From contig JADJDQ010000021.1 of the NCBI GenBank assembly GCA_016702605.1, positions 1,628,844 through 1,692,843 on the forward strand: a stretch of 64,000 bases of DNA, written 5' to 3'. Of the stretch, positions 26,403-34,262 are shown piece by piece. Numbering within the stretch: position 1 is the first letter of the stretch; each line of letters opens with the position of its first letter. The notes below the pieces were generated by a model. The model was given only the letters and a program-made list of their open reading frames with translations, ran no database searches and had not been told where the DNA came from. The position numbers and the translations under genes were made by a program. The stretch is from Candidatus Intricatilinea gracilis. Its GTDB lineage: Bacteria > Pseudomonadota > Gammaproteobacteria > Burkholderiales > Burkholderiaceae_C.

Positions 26403-27596
26403 TCAGCGCGAAGACGCTGCGGCCGATGCTGGCGAGGCGTTTCGCCTGGCAGCGCCCAGGTTGGCGGCCACCGGCGTCACCAACTGGTCGGCGCGCACGC
26501 GCTGCAAGCCCTCGACGACGAGCCGATCGCCCGCCTTCAGCCCGCTGCTCACCAGCCACTGGTTGCCCACGGCGCGTGCCACCTGCAGCCGGCGGCGCTC
26601 GACCTTGTTGCCGTCCCCGACGACCAGCGCCGTGGCGTCGCCGGTGGGCGACCGTGTCACCCCCTGCTGCGGCACAAGCAAGACCGCGCGGTCGACACCG
26701 GCGACCAGACGTGCCTGGACCACCATGCCAGGCAGCAGCGTGCCCCGGGGGTTGGGCACCACGGCGCGCAAGGTCACGGCGCCGGTGCCCCGGTCGACCG
26801 TGACGCCGCTGAACTGCAGCACCCCGGGCTGTGCATGCACCGAGCCGTCCTCGAGCACCAGCTGCACCTGGCGGCTGGAGGCCCGGCCTTCGAGCCGGCG
26901 GCGCAGCGCCAGCAGTTCGGCGCTGCTTTGCACGATGTCCACGAACATCGGGTCGAGCTGCTGGATCGTGGTGAGCGCCTGCGTCTGGTTGGCGGTGACG
27001 AGCGCACCCGCACTCACGGCGGAGATCTCGATGCGTCCGCCGATCGGCGCCACGATGCGAGTGCGCCCCAGCTGCACCTCGGCGGCATCGAGCGCCGCCC
27101 GGGCCACCGCCACGTCGGCCTCGGCCTGGCGCAACGCGGCGGTGTTGTCGTCGGCCGCTGCGGGGCTGAGGAACTCGGCACGCAAAAGCTCGGCATCACG
27201 CGCCACCTTGGCGCGCGCCGAGACGAGCTGGGCCTGGGCCTTTTGCAGCGACGCGTCAGTGCGGGCACGCTCGGCTTGCAGACTCGACGCGTCGAGCTGG
27301 TACAGCGGCTGACCGGGGGCGACGACGCTGCCTTCGGTGAACAGGCGCTCGAGCACCAGGCCACTCACCTGGGGGCGGATCTCGGCAATCTGGCTGGCGC
27401 TGACACGCCCGGGCAGAAGAATCTCCAGCGGTGCATCCTGCGCGGTCACCGTGACGACGCCCACCTCCACCGGCACGCCACGTGCAGCGCGCGGCGTTGC
27501 GGGCTTGTCCTGACAGGCGCCAAGCAGCCCGGTCAGCAGCAGGATGATCGCCGCCGTAGCAAGGCGCTCGAGGGGGTGAGAGTAGGCATGAGGCAC
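26403..27596 (-). CDS. RND periplasmic adaptor (membrane-fusion lipoprotein)
   Basis: This 397-residue protein has an N-terminal helix ending in the lipobox LLGAC (Cys near residue 28), so it should be lipid-anchored in the periplasmic face of the inner membrane. It shows the lipoyl/barrel-sandwich halves (IRPQVSGLVLERLFTEGSVV and TRIVAPIGGRI), a helical hairpin rich in Ala and Gln between them, and a beta-barrel with LVPQQGVTRSPTG. This is the AcrA/MexA/MexC layout. It links the pump at 23234-26392 to an outer-membrane channel. It is the first gene of the two-gene operon and lies only 47 bases from the divergent sensor kinase gene. Confidence 0.93.
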   Translation of the reverse strand: MPHAYSHPLERLATAAIILLLTGLLGACQDKPATPRAARGVPVEVGVVTVTAQDAPLEILLPGRVSASQIAEIRPQVSGLVLERLFTEGSVVAPGQPLYQLDASSLQAERARTDASLQKAQAQLVSARAKVARDAELLRAEFLSPAAADDNTAALRQAEADVAVARAALDAAEVQLGRTRIVAPIGGRIEISAVSAGALVTANQTQALTTIQQLDPMFVDIVQSSAELLALRRRLEGRASSRQVQLVLEDGSVHAQPGVLQFSGVTVDRGTGAVTLRAVVPNPRGTLLPGMVVQARLVAGVDRAVLLVPQQGVTRSPTGDATALVVGDGNKVERRRLQVARAVGNQWLVSSGLKAGDRLVVEGLQRVRADQLVTPVAANLGAARRNASPASAAASSR

Positions 27597-27643
27597 GGGC
27601 GCGATCGTGCCTTCACAATGTGGAGAAAGCTTGAAGGCCCGCG

Positions 27644-29041
27644 ATGAAGCTGAACCTTGCTACCCGCATCTTTGCCGCTGTGCTGAGCACCGCGGTGGTG
27701 GTGGCCGTGGCCATGGGTGTGGGAGCCCACGTCAACCTCAACCGCGACTTCCTCGGCTACCTGAACGAGCAGGCGGTCAACCGGCTCGACCTGGCGGTGC
27801 CCAGCGTCACGGCAGGCTACCGCCAGCACGGCAGCTGGGATTTCCTGCGCGAGCGACCCGAGCTCTGGTACCGGCTGCTGCGGCCGCTGCCCGACGACCA
27901 GCGGGTGCCGCTGGCCGAGCGCCCGCCGGCGACGCCGACGTCGGCAGAATTGACTGGCGCTTCCCGCCGTTTCACCTTGCTGGACGCCGACCGCCGGCGC
28001 ATCGTCGGTTTCGCCAGCCCGGCCAGTGACGCCGTCGAGCGCGGCATCGTGATCGACGGACTCACCGTCGGCTGGCTGGTGCTGACACCCATCGAATCGG
28101 CCAGCTCAGGGGCCGAGAAACGATTTGCCGACGCCCAGGCCCGTACCGGCTGGCTGGTGGGCGGCGCAGCCGTGTTGCTGGCGGCAGCGGTGGCGCTCTG
28201 GGCCTCGCGCCGGCTGCTGAGGCCGGTGCGCCACGTCGCCGAGGCCACCCACCGCCTGGCCGCGGGGCACTACGACACGCGGGTGCCCGAGCGCGCCGTG
28301 GACGACGAGATCGGCCGCCTGGCACACGACTTCAATCAGCTCGCGTGGACACTGCAGCGCAACGAGGAGATGCGGCGCGAGTTCATGGCCGACGTGTCGC
28401 ACGAGCTGCGCACGCCGCTGGGTGTACTGCACGGCGAGATCGAGGCGCTCGAAGACGGCGTGCGCAAGCTCGACGAGCAGGCACTGCGCTCGCTCAAGAG
28501 TGAGGTGGGCACCTTGCACAAGCTGGTCGACGACCTGTACGAACTGTCGCTGGCCGACGTGGGTGCCCTGTCGTACCGCAAGGCCGAGCTGGACCTGCGC
28601 GACATCATCGACGACACCGTCGGTGCCTTCGGCGAGCGGCTGCGCAGCAGCGGCCTGGCGCTGCAGATGGAGCTGCCGCCCGGCCCCTTGCCGGCCTTCG
28701 GCGACGCGCGGCGGCTGCGCCAGCTGTTTGCCAACCTGTTCGAGAACAGCTGCCGTTACACCGAGGCCGGCGGCGCCCTGCGCCTGCAGGCGCGGCGCGA
28801 GGGCCGCCAGATGCTGATCGATCTGCACGACAGCGCCCCGGGCGTGCGCGACGAACAGTTGCCGCGGCTGTTCGAGCGGTTCTTCCGCGCCGAACCGTCG
28901 CGCAGCCGGCGAGGCGGCGGCGCCGGGCTGGGCCTGTCGATCTGCGAGCGCATCGTCCAGGCGCACGAAGGTCGTATCGAGGCCCGGCATTCGCCGCTGG
29001 GTGGCCTGTGGTTGCGCGTGGAGCTTCCAGCCCTTGGATGA
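27644..29041 (+). CDS. BaeS-like sensor histidine kinase
   Basis: This 465-residue inner-membrane kinase has a first membrane helix at about residues 8-27 and a periplasmic sensor of about 130 residues. A second helix (WLVGGAAVLLAAAVALWA) and a HAMP linker follow, then the dimerisation helix with the phosphorylated His in ADVSHELRTPLG (near residue 254) and the ATPase domain. That domain has N box NLFENSCRYTE and G boxes GGGAGLGLSI. BaeS homologues sense envelope damage or toxic compounds and control RND pumps, matching the divergent pump operon. The response-regulator gene overlaps its end. The signal is unknown. Confidence 0.9.
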   Translation: MKLNLATRIFAAVLSTAVVVAVAMGVGAHVNLNRDFLGYLNEQAVNRLDLAVPSVTAGYRQHGSWDFLRERPELWYRLLRPLPDDQRVPLAERPPATPTSAELTGASRRFTLLDADRRRIVGFASPASDAVERGIVIDGLTVGWLVLTPIESASSGAEKRFADAQARTGWLVGGAAVLLAAAVALWASRRLLRPVRHVAEATHRLAAGHYDTRVPERAVDDEIGRLAHDFNQLAWTLQRNEEMRREFMADVSHELRTPLGVLHGEIEALEDGVRKLDEQALRSLKSEVGTLHKLVDDLYELSLADVGALSYRKAELDLRDIIDDTVGAFGERLRSSGLALQMELPPGPLPAFGDARRLRQLFANLFENSCRYTEAGGALRLQARREGRQMLIDLHDSAPGVRDEQLPRLFERFFRAEPSRSRRGGGAGLGLSICERIVQAHEGRIEARHSPLGGLWLRVELPALG

Positions 29042-29741
29042 GCAACCGCTGCCTCTGGAGCCCGGCCCGGCCCGTGTGCTCGTGGTCGAGGACGAACCCA
29101 AACTCGCCGCGCTGCTGGCCGACTACCTGCGTGCCGCCGGCCATGCCCCCGAGTGTGTGGGTGACGGCCGCGACGCGCTGCAGGCGTGGATCGACCGCCG
29201 GCACGACCTGGTGCTGCTCGACCTGATGCTGCCGGGGCTCGACGGCCTGTCGCTGTGCCGGCAACTGCGCACACTCACCAGCGTGCCGATCGTCATGTTG
29301 ACCGCGCGTACCGACGAGGCGGACCGCCTGACCGGGCTCGAACTGGGCGCCGACGACTACATCGCCAAGACACCGTTCAGCCCGCGCGAGGTGATGGCAC
29401 GGGTGAAAGCGGTGCTGCGGCGCAGCCGGGCAACGCAACGGCCGGTGGCAACGGCCTGGCCGCTGCTCGTCGACGAGCAGGGCTGGCGAGCGGCCTGGCA
29501 GGGCCGTGCACTCAACCTGACACCCAACGAGTTCCGGCTACTGCGCCTGCTGGCGTCACAACGAGGGCGGGTCTACACCCGCTCGCAGCTGCTGGAACTT
29601 CTGCAAGGTGATGCAGGCGCCACCACCGAGCGCGCCGTGGACGCCCATGTGAAGAATCTGCGGCGCAAGCTCGAGCAGGCCGGCGCCGGCAGCGAGCGGA
29701 TCCGCTCTGTCTACGGTGTGGGCTACAGCTACGACGACTGA
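29034..29741 (+). CDS. BaeR-like OmpR-family response regulator
   Basis: This 235-residue protein has a receiver domain with acidic pocket VVEDE, phospho-acceptor Asp in LLDLMLPG (about residue 62) and MLTAR, followed by a winged-helix DNA-binding domain (LTPNEFRLL, RSQLLELL, KNLRRKLE, VYGVGYSY). The preferred start is TTG at 29034, with GGAG 10 bases upstream, overlapping the kinase stop by 8 bases. Upstream GTG codons in the same frame are alternatives. The usual receiver Lys-Pro pair reads Lys-Thr-Pro here (YIAKTPFSP), a one-residue insertion at a conserved position. It probably activates the RND operon on the other side of the kinase gene. Confidence 0.88.
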   Translation: MDEQPLPLEPGPARVLVVEDEPKLAALLADYLRAAGHAPECVGDGRDALQAWIDRRHDLVLLDLMLPGLDGLSLCRQLRTLTSVPIVMLTARTDEADRLTGLELGADDYIAKTPFSPREVMARVKAVLRRSRATQRPVATAWPLLVDEQGWRAAWQGRALNLTPNEFRLLRLLASQRGRVYTRSQLLELLQGDAGATTERAVDAHVKNLRRKLEQAGAGSERIRSVYGVGYSYDD

Positions 29742-29822
29742 GGCGCGACGGCGACCGAGGCGGCGATCAGCTTGTCGCCCACACCTTTGGTCACTGGAAG
29801 CGGCTCACCGGTCAGCGCCGAA

Positions 29823-29999
29823 TCAGACGAGCAGATGGCCGGACATCGCCAGCACCGTCGCCACCACTGTCAGTGGCAATGTCCACCAGAAGCCGTAGGT
29901 GAAGTCGGACAGTTGGACCCAAGCGACGTTCAAACGCCCCAGTTCATTCGGCACACGCGCGATCTCGGCTTCTTGTCGGAGGGCAACTTGCATGGACAT
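29823..29999 (-). CDS. Small membrane protein
   Basis: This 58-residue frame follows the 106-residue membrane protein on the same strand. It has a charged N-terminal half (ALRQEAEIARVPNELG) and a C-terminal membrane helix (FWWTLPLTVVATVLAMSGHLL). AGGT lies about 6 bases upstream of the ATG at 29999; a longer frame could begin at 30050 inside the preceding gene. I do not recognise a family. Its pairing with another small membrane protein suggests a two-component membrane complex. Confidence 0.45.
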   Translation of the reverse strand: MSMQVALRQEAEIARVPNELGRLNVAWVQLSDFTYGFWWTLPLTVVATVLAMSGHLLV

Positions 30000-30016
30000 A
30001 TCAACCTGCAACGGCG

Positions 30017-30337
30017 TCAGTGCATCCGGCCGAAGGTGAGTGCGAGCCACAGGTAGGCAGTGAGACTACTGACCGGGACAGTGAGCGCCGAGGGTACGTA
30101 GAAGAACGCCGACAACACCGGAGCACACAACACCAGTTCGATGAATGCTGCGACGGCCAGCAGGAGCATCCCCATGACGACCCAGCGCCGCATGTAGGTG
30201 GGCAGCCATCGCGCCTGAGTCTTGTTGTGCTGCATGGCTGCGGAACGCTCCCACAGATTGCCTCGGCTGGCGTCATGAAACAGCCACCCGAAGAAGAGGT
30301 ACCTGTAGAGCAGCGAAGAGAATGCCAAGCTTTGCAT
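30017..30337 (-). CDS. Membrane protein of unknown function
   Basis: This 106-residue protein has a soluble N-terminal half with an aromatic start (LYRYLFFGWLFHDASRG) and two predicted membrane helices (WVVMGMLLLAVAAFIELVL and FYVPSALTVPVSSLTAYLWLAL). The family is unknown to me. It is the first of two adjacent small membrane-protein genes on the minus strand, with the second starting 17 bases downstream. The upstream region has no strong ribosome site, and GGCGGG is the best candidate. G/C use at third positions is slightly lower than in the neighbours. Confidence 0.6.
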   Translation of the reverse strand: MQSLAFSSLLYRYLFFGWLFHDASRGNLWERSAAMQHNKTQARWLPTYMRRWVVMGMLLLAVAAFIELVLCAPVLSAFFYVPSALTVPVSSLTAYLWLALTFGRMH

Positions 30338-30410
30338 GATTGCCCGCCCGATTCACTCAGCTCAACGCCGCAGAGGTCTTTCTCCCGTGGCCTGTGCCCC
30401 CAGGTAACTG

Positions 30411-30815
30411 TCAGGCTGCCCTGGTGTGTTTGACGGTATCGAGCTGCGTCTGCAGCGTTTGCAGCTCGGGCAGCAGCTTGCGGTACGCCGCTTCGAACCC
30501 CAGCACACCCAGGCCAGCACCGGTCGCGGCACGTAAACGCCGGACCTGGCCGAGCAACTCCTGCTTTCGCGCCTGCGGGACCACGTTGTACAGGCTCAGC
30601 CGCTCGACCAGACTGAGTGCCTCGCTCAACTGGGGTCCGGCCAGTTCGTGAAGGTCGAGTCGGCCTTGTTCATGCCATACGGCCAGCGCGACGGCGCGCG
30701 CTGCTTCGAGGCCGGCAGTCGACAAGCCCTGCTGAGCGACACGCGCCAGAGCTGCGTTCGCGTCGCCGGCATCGACGACAGCGGCGGGGGAATTGGAGGG
30801 TTCGGTGGTAGCCAT
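30411..30815 (-). CDS. Conserved-looking hypothetical protein
   Basis: This 134-residue soluble protein is predicted to be almost wholly helical, with an Ala-rich N-terminus and blocks such as LVERLSLYNVVPQARKQELLGQ and LQTLQTQLDTVKHTR at the end, suggesting a helical bundle or coiled coil. I do not recognise a domain. It lies on the same strand as the phasin gene about 260 bases upstream and as the small membrane proteins downstream, but a hairpin separates it from the phasin. A helper role in storage granules would be only a guess from position. Confidence 0.55.
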   Translation of the reverse strand: MATTEPSNSPAAVVDAGDANAALARVAQQGLSTAGLEAARAVALAVWHEQGRLDLHELAGPQLSEALSLVERLSLYNVVPQARKQELLGQVRRLRAATGAGLGVLGFEAAYRKLLPELQTLQTQLDTVKHTRAA

Positions 30816-30997
30816 TGGCCGTTATAGCGCAACTGGCAAACACCCCTGTTCCAAGCTTGTATCGGCCAGCGCATGCTTCGCTCGAGCGGCAGCCAATCGC
30901 GTTTGCAGCGCTCATGAGCGGATACAACCAGGCTGCCGGCATAGCGCGGACCAGCCCCTGATCGCCCGTCCCAGATCGCCCATGCCAGAAACACGAA

Positions 30998-31015
30998 TGC
31001 CCCGCAAGCGGGGCA
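30998..31015 (-). terminator. Hairpin terminator after the phasin gene
   Basis: The inverted repeat tgccccgc / gcggggca with a tight central loop lies about 58 bases after the phasin stop. On the minus strand it is followed by a T-rich stretch (attcgtgttt). Confidence 0.55.
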
Positions 31016-31072
31016 CTCTGGATGCAAGAGCAACGGCCGAGTCCTCGTCGGACCCGGCGCGCTGCGGCCGGC

Positions 31073-31615
31073 TTACTTGCCCTTGGCAACAGCCTTCGTC
31101 GACTTCACGACGGCATCGGTCGCCGAGGCGATGTTTTGCTCGGCGGCTGCAACGGCTTGCTTGGCAGAAGCTTGTGCGGTTTCGAGGGCCTTCTGGCCAG
31201 CGGCCATCGCGCTCTTGAGCGCGGCAACAGCACCTTCGCTACCAGCCGGAGCCAGCTTCAGCGCGCTGTCGAGGCCGGCGGCGGTTTGCGCCTGCAGGTC
31301 GGCAAACTTGCCTTCGGCTGCCTTGGTGTAGGCGGCGGTGGTTTCGGTCAGGATGGCGGTCACAGCGCGGCCATAGGCGACAGCCTTGTCTGCTGCGGGT
31401 TGCGCCAGAGCGGTCAACGAGGTCAGATCCGTCGGGGTCTTGGCCGAGAAGATGGCACGCATCTGTTCGGAGGCGTCGTCCATGGCAGCCTTGGCGGCGC
31501 TCATGTTGAGCTCGACCAGCTTTTCGTAGCCAGCGAAGCTGCTGGCGGCCAGGTCGGTTGCATCGGCAACAGCGGTCTTGGCAGAGGACAGGAATTGTTC
31601 AACGGGCTGAGTCAT
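31073..31615 (-). CDS. phaP: Phasin, polyhydroxyalkanoate granule protein
   Basis: Phasins coat polyhydroxyalkanoate granules and control their number and size. This 180-residue Ala- and Lys-rich amphipathic protein has the phasin_2 blocks QFLSSAKTAVADATDLAASSFAGYEKLVELN and AAMDDASEQMRAI, read in overlapping pieces, and a C-terminal AAKQ/AVAAAEQN repeat-like helix. The ATG at 31615 (MTQPVEQ) is preferred to one 36 bases upstream because the standard phasin N-terminus begins there. Its promoter and a PhaR-like palindrome lie upstream. No synthase or PhaR gene is present in the window. Confidence 0.88.
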   Translation of the reverse strand: MTQPVEQFLSSAKTAVADATDLAASSFAGYEKLVELNMSAAKAAMDDASEQMRAIFSAKTPTDLTSLTALAQPAADKAVAYGRAVTAILTETTAAYTKAAEGKFADLQAQTAAGLDSALKLAPAGSEGAVAALKSAMAAGQKALETAQASAKQAVAAAEQNIASATDAVVKSTKAVAKGK

Positions 31616-31687
31616 GGTGCGTCCAGGTTGTGAAGTAGGGAGGGGCCGCACATCTCAGAACCAATGGTGCAGTGCAGCATGGATCAA

Positions 31688-31715
31688 ATCATAGGGCCAA
31701 ATCCGAAGGATGCAA
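31688..31715 (-). promoter_or_regulatory. Sigma70-type promoter of the phasin gene
   Basis: On the minus strand, TTGCAT (31710-31715) and TATGAT (31688-31693) are separated by 16 bp, about 70 bases before the start codon. Half-site TGCAG elements lie close to the start of transcription at about 31668-31676. Confidence 0.55.
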
Positions 31716-31723
31716 GCACTTTT

Positions 31724-31738
31724 TGCTGCAATGCAGCA
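31724..31738. promoter_or_regulatory. PhaR-like operator upstream of the phasin gene
   Basis: The 15-bp palindrome TGCTGC-aat-GCAGCA contains CTGC-N3-GCAG, the TGC-rich motif recognised by the PHA regulator PhaR in Paracoccus and relatives. It lies just upstream of the -35 of the phasin promoter. Binding is inferred. Confidence 0.45.
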
Positions 31739-31987
31739 TTTACTCACTCCCACTCGATCGTCAACAGGTGCCGACTCCTCCTATGGACGAGAGCGACTTT
31801 CCGGTCGTTCAGCGAACCCGATACCGTCAGCGATACCGTCACTCGGCGCCCTCTCTTGCCCTGCGGCCTGAGGTTGGACGACGCCACCAATCTTCCGAAG
31901 CTTTCCGACCAGTCTGGCACAACGCTGTGGAAGACGTCTGCAACGTCAAGTCGCGTCACGCAGTGCCAGTGGCTCGCAGATCGAGTG
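31739..31987. other. Gene-free stretch downstream of the AbiEi-like gene
   Basis: About 250 bases with lower G/C than the surroundings. Frames are open on both strands, but none has coding-like third positions or a recognisable domain. It is the place where the missing C-terminal part of the AbiEi-like protein and any toxin gene would be expected. Confidence 0.35.
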
Positions 31988-32494
31988 TCACCTCGATTGC
32001 ATCCCGGTGATTGGTTGGCATGGATGACCGTGGCCTCTTCCAAGAACGTTCGCTTTGGGCGCATGGCCTGCGGCTTGACCTGGGTAGAGCAATTGCCACG
32101 GTGGAGCATGGCGCAACTCGACAGTTTGCGAGACAAGCCGCAGGGTTCGGCTTCGGCCCGAGGTCAGATAGATCTGGTGCACCGGTACCTGCTTCGTCAG
32201 GCCCAACGAATTGGCTGCCGCAGCGCCGTGCGCAACGACGGTCTCAGTAAGCTGACTAGCCCTCTCCTGGACCACCTTGGCCACCTCTGGCGCCCGCGCG
32301 CCGAACTTGCCCGTCACGGGCAGGACGTAGACACCCCGGCCGGCCCGCAGCAGGTCCCCTCTGCGGGCCATGCGAGAGGGCACCTGATCCAAAGCGGCAC
32401 GGCTGGCGAGCTGCAGCCGGGCCTTCGCGGACAGGCTGGCGCCTTCTGGCAATGCGGCGGCATGTGTCAGGACTTGCTGGGCTAGGCTGGACAC
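31988..32494 (-). CDS. AbiEi/DUF6088-like antitoxin, C-terminus abnormal
   Basis: The first 140 or so residues match the DUF6088/AbiEi antitoxin type: an N-terminal winged helix (VPSRMARRGDLLRAGRGVYVLP) and then TVVAHGAAAANSLGLT and YLTSGRSRTLRL. AbiEi proteins repress their own operon and neutralise AbiEii nucleotidyltransferase toxins. After about residue 145 the sequence turns into low-quality His/Gly-rich residues and stops early (168 residues). Family members normally carry another 40-60 helical residues here, which suggests a frameshift or 3' truncation. No AbiEii-like toxin is adjacent. It is therefore probably an orphan or decaying antitoxin. The N-terminal start MSSLAQQVL is typical. 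Confidence 0.65.
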   Translation of the reverse strand: MSSLAQQVLTHAAALPEGASLSAKARLQLASRAALDQVPSRMARRGDLLRAGRGVYVLPVTGKFGARAPEVAKVVQERASQLTETVVAHGAAAANSLGLTKQVPVHQIYLTSGRSRTLRLVSQTVELRHAPPWQLLYPGQAAGHAPKANVLGRGHGHPCQPITGMQSR

Positions 32495-32576
32495 GTTGAA
32501 TCCTTATCTGTCAGAAGTAAAAACACCTTCCTGACAAGCAGCAAGCGCCGAAGCAGCACGACATCCAGCCAGGAAC

Positions 32577-32984
32577 TCAAAACCCGACCGCATGAGGCGC
32601 ATGCAGGCGCGCCTCCTGGGTGCGTCCGCCGTAGCCCCAGGCTGCGGCGCGCACGTCCTGCACCTGCACGTAGCTGGTGTCGTGCAGCGATCCGAGTCGC
32701 TCGGCAAGAGCCGCATGCACGGCCGCTATCCAGCGGGCCTTCTGCTCCTTGGTGTTGGTCTCGTCGGTAATGCGGATCTCGACGAAGGCCGTGGCCTTGC
32801 CGCCTTCAGCGACCGCCTGGCCGCCGATGAACCAATGCGAACGATCGACGAACTGAAGGGCGATGGCGACGAGGTCGGCGCGCTTGCCGAGGATGTCGGC
32901 CGTAAGTCCGAGCAGGTCGTCGGCCACCTGGCGGGCCAGCGTGGTGTCGGGCGGGCGGCCGATGAGTACGGTGAGGATGGGCAT
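32577..32984 (-). CDS. Tautomerase family protein
   Basis: Tautomerases use an N-terminal proline, exposed after Met removal, as catalytic base. This 135-residue protein starts MPILTVLIGRPP, so Pro 1 is present and fixes the start at 32984, although the frame is open further upstream. Other blocks are RQVADDLLGLTADIL and HDTSYVQVQDVRAAAWGYGG, with FVEIRITDETNT in the centre, fitting the 4-oxalocrotonate tautomerase superfamily in a long-chain version. Substrate is unknown. It follows the 76-residue gene on the same strand, and both are divergent from the LysR regulator, the classic layout of a LysR-controlled catabolic or stress gene. Confidence 0.75.
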   Translation of the reverse strand: MPILTVLIGRPPDTTLARQVADDLLGLTADILGKRADLVAIALQFVDRSHWFIGGQAVAEGGKATAFVEIRITDETNTKEQKARWIAAVHAALAERLGSLHDTSYVQVQDVRAAAWGYGGRTQEARLHAPHAVGF

Positions 32985-33021
32985 GGCTGGGCGGTGGGTA
33001 TGGGGTGACGGCGATCCGGGT

Positions 33022-33252
33022 TCAGGAATCGGCCGAGGCAACCAACGCGGCCTGACGCAGGCGCCAGTGGCGCTGCAGGCGCTGTTCCCAGCGGCGAGCG
33101 GAACGGGCTGCGTGGTTGGCCGCACTGACCAGGGCATGGTCGAGGTCGCGCCAAAGGTCGACCATGGCCTCCTGGCGAAGCTCCTCGGCACGCCTACGTG
33201 CCTGGTCATGAAGTCGGGCTGTGGCGTCTATCTGGTGCAGTTCGTGGGTCAT
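33022..33252 (-). CDS. Small helical hypothetical protein
   Basis: This 76-residue protein is predicted to be one or two long charged helices (ARLHDQARRRAEELRQEAMVDLW and AARSARRWEQRLQRHW), very rich in Arg and Ala. I do not recognise a family. The ATG at 33252 lies just inside the divergent LysR intergenic region, with AGGAG-like sequence (caggagcc) upstream. It is the first gene of the unit and is followed 37 bases later by the tautomerase. Confidence 0.6.
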   Translation of the reverse strand: MTHELHQIDATARLHDQARRRAEELRQEAMVDLWRDLDHALVSAANHAARSARRWEQRLQRHWRLRQAALVASADS

Positions 33253-33287
33253 GGCTGGCTCCTGTTGGTGACGATGGGCCTCACTCT

Positions 33288-33348
33288 AGAAGCACAGCAG
33301 TGCTTCTGAAACCACCAGATCTGCCAATCCGTATTGCAGTATCTGCAA
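33288..33348. promoter_or_regulatory. Two dyads in the LysR divergent promoter
   Basis: The 116-base intergenic region holds two palindromes: AGAAGCAC-agca-GTGCTTCT (33288-33307) and TTGCAG-tat-CTGCAA (33334-33348). The second has the T-N11-A form favoured by LysR proteins; the first lies nearer the divergent operon. These probably are the autoregulatory and activation sites of the regulator at 33369. Confidence 0.5.
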
Positions 33349-33368
33349 CGCACAGGCACAGTGCGGCG

Positions 33369-34262
33369 ATGAATCTGCAACTCGACGACGTCACCCTGTT
33401 CGTGCGCGTGGCCACGCTGGGAAGCCTGTCGGCTGCGGCCCGTGAACGCAACGCGCCGGTTAGCCAGATCAGCCGTTCCCTGGCCCGCCTGGAAACCACC
33501 TGCGGCGTGCGGCTGATGCACCGCAACACCCACGGCCTGAGCCTCACCGACGAGGGCGATGCCTTCCTGGCCCAGGCGCGACGCATGCTCGACATCGGCG
33601 CGGAGATGCAGGTCGAACTGAGCGGCAAGATCGGTGCGCCCAGCGGCTGGGTCCGACTGAGCGTGAGCGCCGTACTGGCGCAGGCGGTGATCGCACCGGG
33701 CCTGGCCGGCCTGTATGAACGCCACCCCGGACTGCAACTGGACATCAGTGCCGACGACCGCATCGTCGACATGGCGCGCGAAGGCATCGACGTGGCGATC
33801 CGCACGGGCACGCCGAGCAGCGACACGGTGGTGGCGCGCCAGATCGGCGTGCTCACGCGCAGCCTGTACGCCGCGCCGGCCTACCTGGCGCTGCACGGCA
33901 TGCCGGCCAGTGTGGAGGACCTCGCCAACCATCGTCTGGTCAGCAACAGCGCCAGCCCGGCACTCAACGAGTGGACCTACACCGATGGGCGCAAGACCGA
34001 GGTCTACACGGCCAGGGGTTCGACCCGGGTCGACAACACGGCCGCCCTGGTTGCCCTGGTGCAGGCCGGCGTCGGCATCTCGCGCATGGTCGATCTGGTG
34101 GCACGGCCGCTGGTCAGGAGCGGCCTGCTGGTGCCGGTGCTGCCGGACAGCTTCGCCTCACCGCCGGTGCCGATGTACGCCGTGATGCTGCGAGAACGCC
34201 ATCGCCTGCCCAAGGTGCGGGCCTGCATCGACTACTGGGCCGAGTGGATGGGGACGGCGTAG
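33369..34262 (+). CDS. LysR-family transcriptional regulator
   Basis: This 297-residue protein has an N-terminal winged helix-turn-helix (LFVRVATLGSLSAAARERNAPVSQISRSLARLE, read in parts) and a two-lobed periplasmic-binding-type effector domain (PGLAGLYERHPGLQLDISADD, IDVAIRTGTP, VALVQAGVGISRM). It belongs to the group close to CrgA/DmlR-type regulators. It is divergent from the hypothetical protein and tautomerase genes and probably controls them in response to a small aromatic or organic acid. ATG 33369 is the only reasonable start. The accessory secretion island begins a few hundred bases downstream. Confidence 0.9.
   Translation: MNLQLDDVTLFVRVATLGSLSAAARERNAPVSQISRSLARLETTCGVRLMHRNTHGLSLTDEGDAFLAQARRMLDIGAEMQVELSGKIGAPSGWVRLSVSAVLAQAVIAPGLAGLYERHPGLQLDISADDRIVDMAREGIDVAIRTGTPSSDTVVARQIGVLTRSLYAAPAYLALHGMPASVEDLANHRLVSNSASPALNEWTYTDGRKTEVYTARGSTRVDNTAALVALVQAGVGISRMVDLVARPLVRSGLLVPVLPDSFASPPVPMYAVMLRERHRLPKVRACIDYWAEWMGTA

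Noticed and set aside
31664..32485. A 273-residue plus-strand frame opposite the AbiEi-like gene
   Set aside because: It overlaps the phasin promoter and the antitoxin gene, and its composition is shadow-like.
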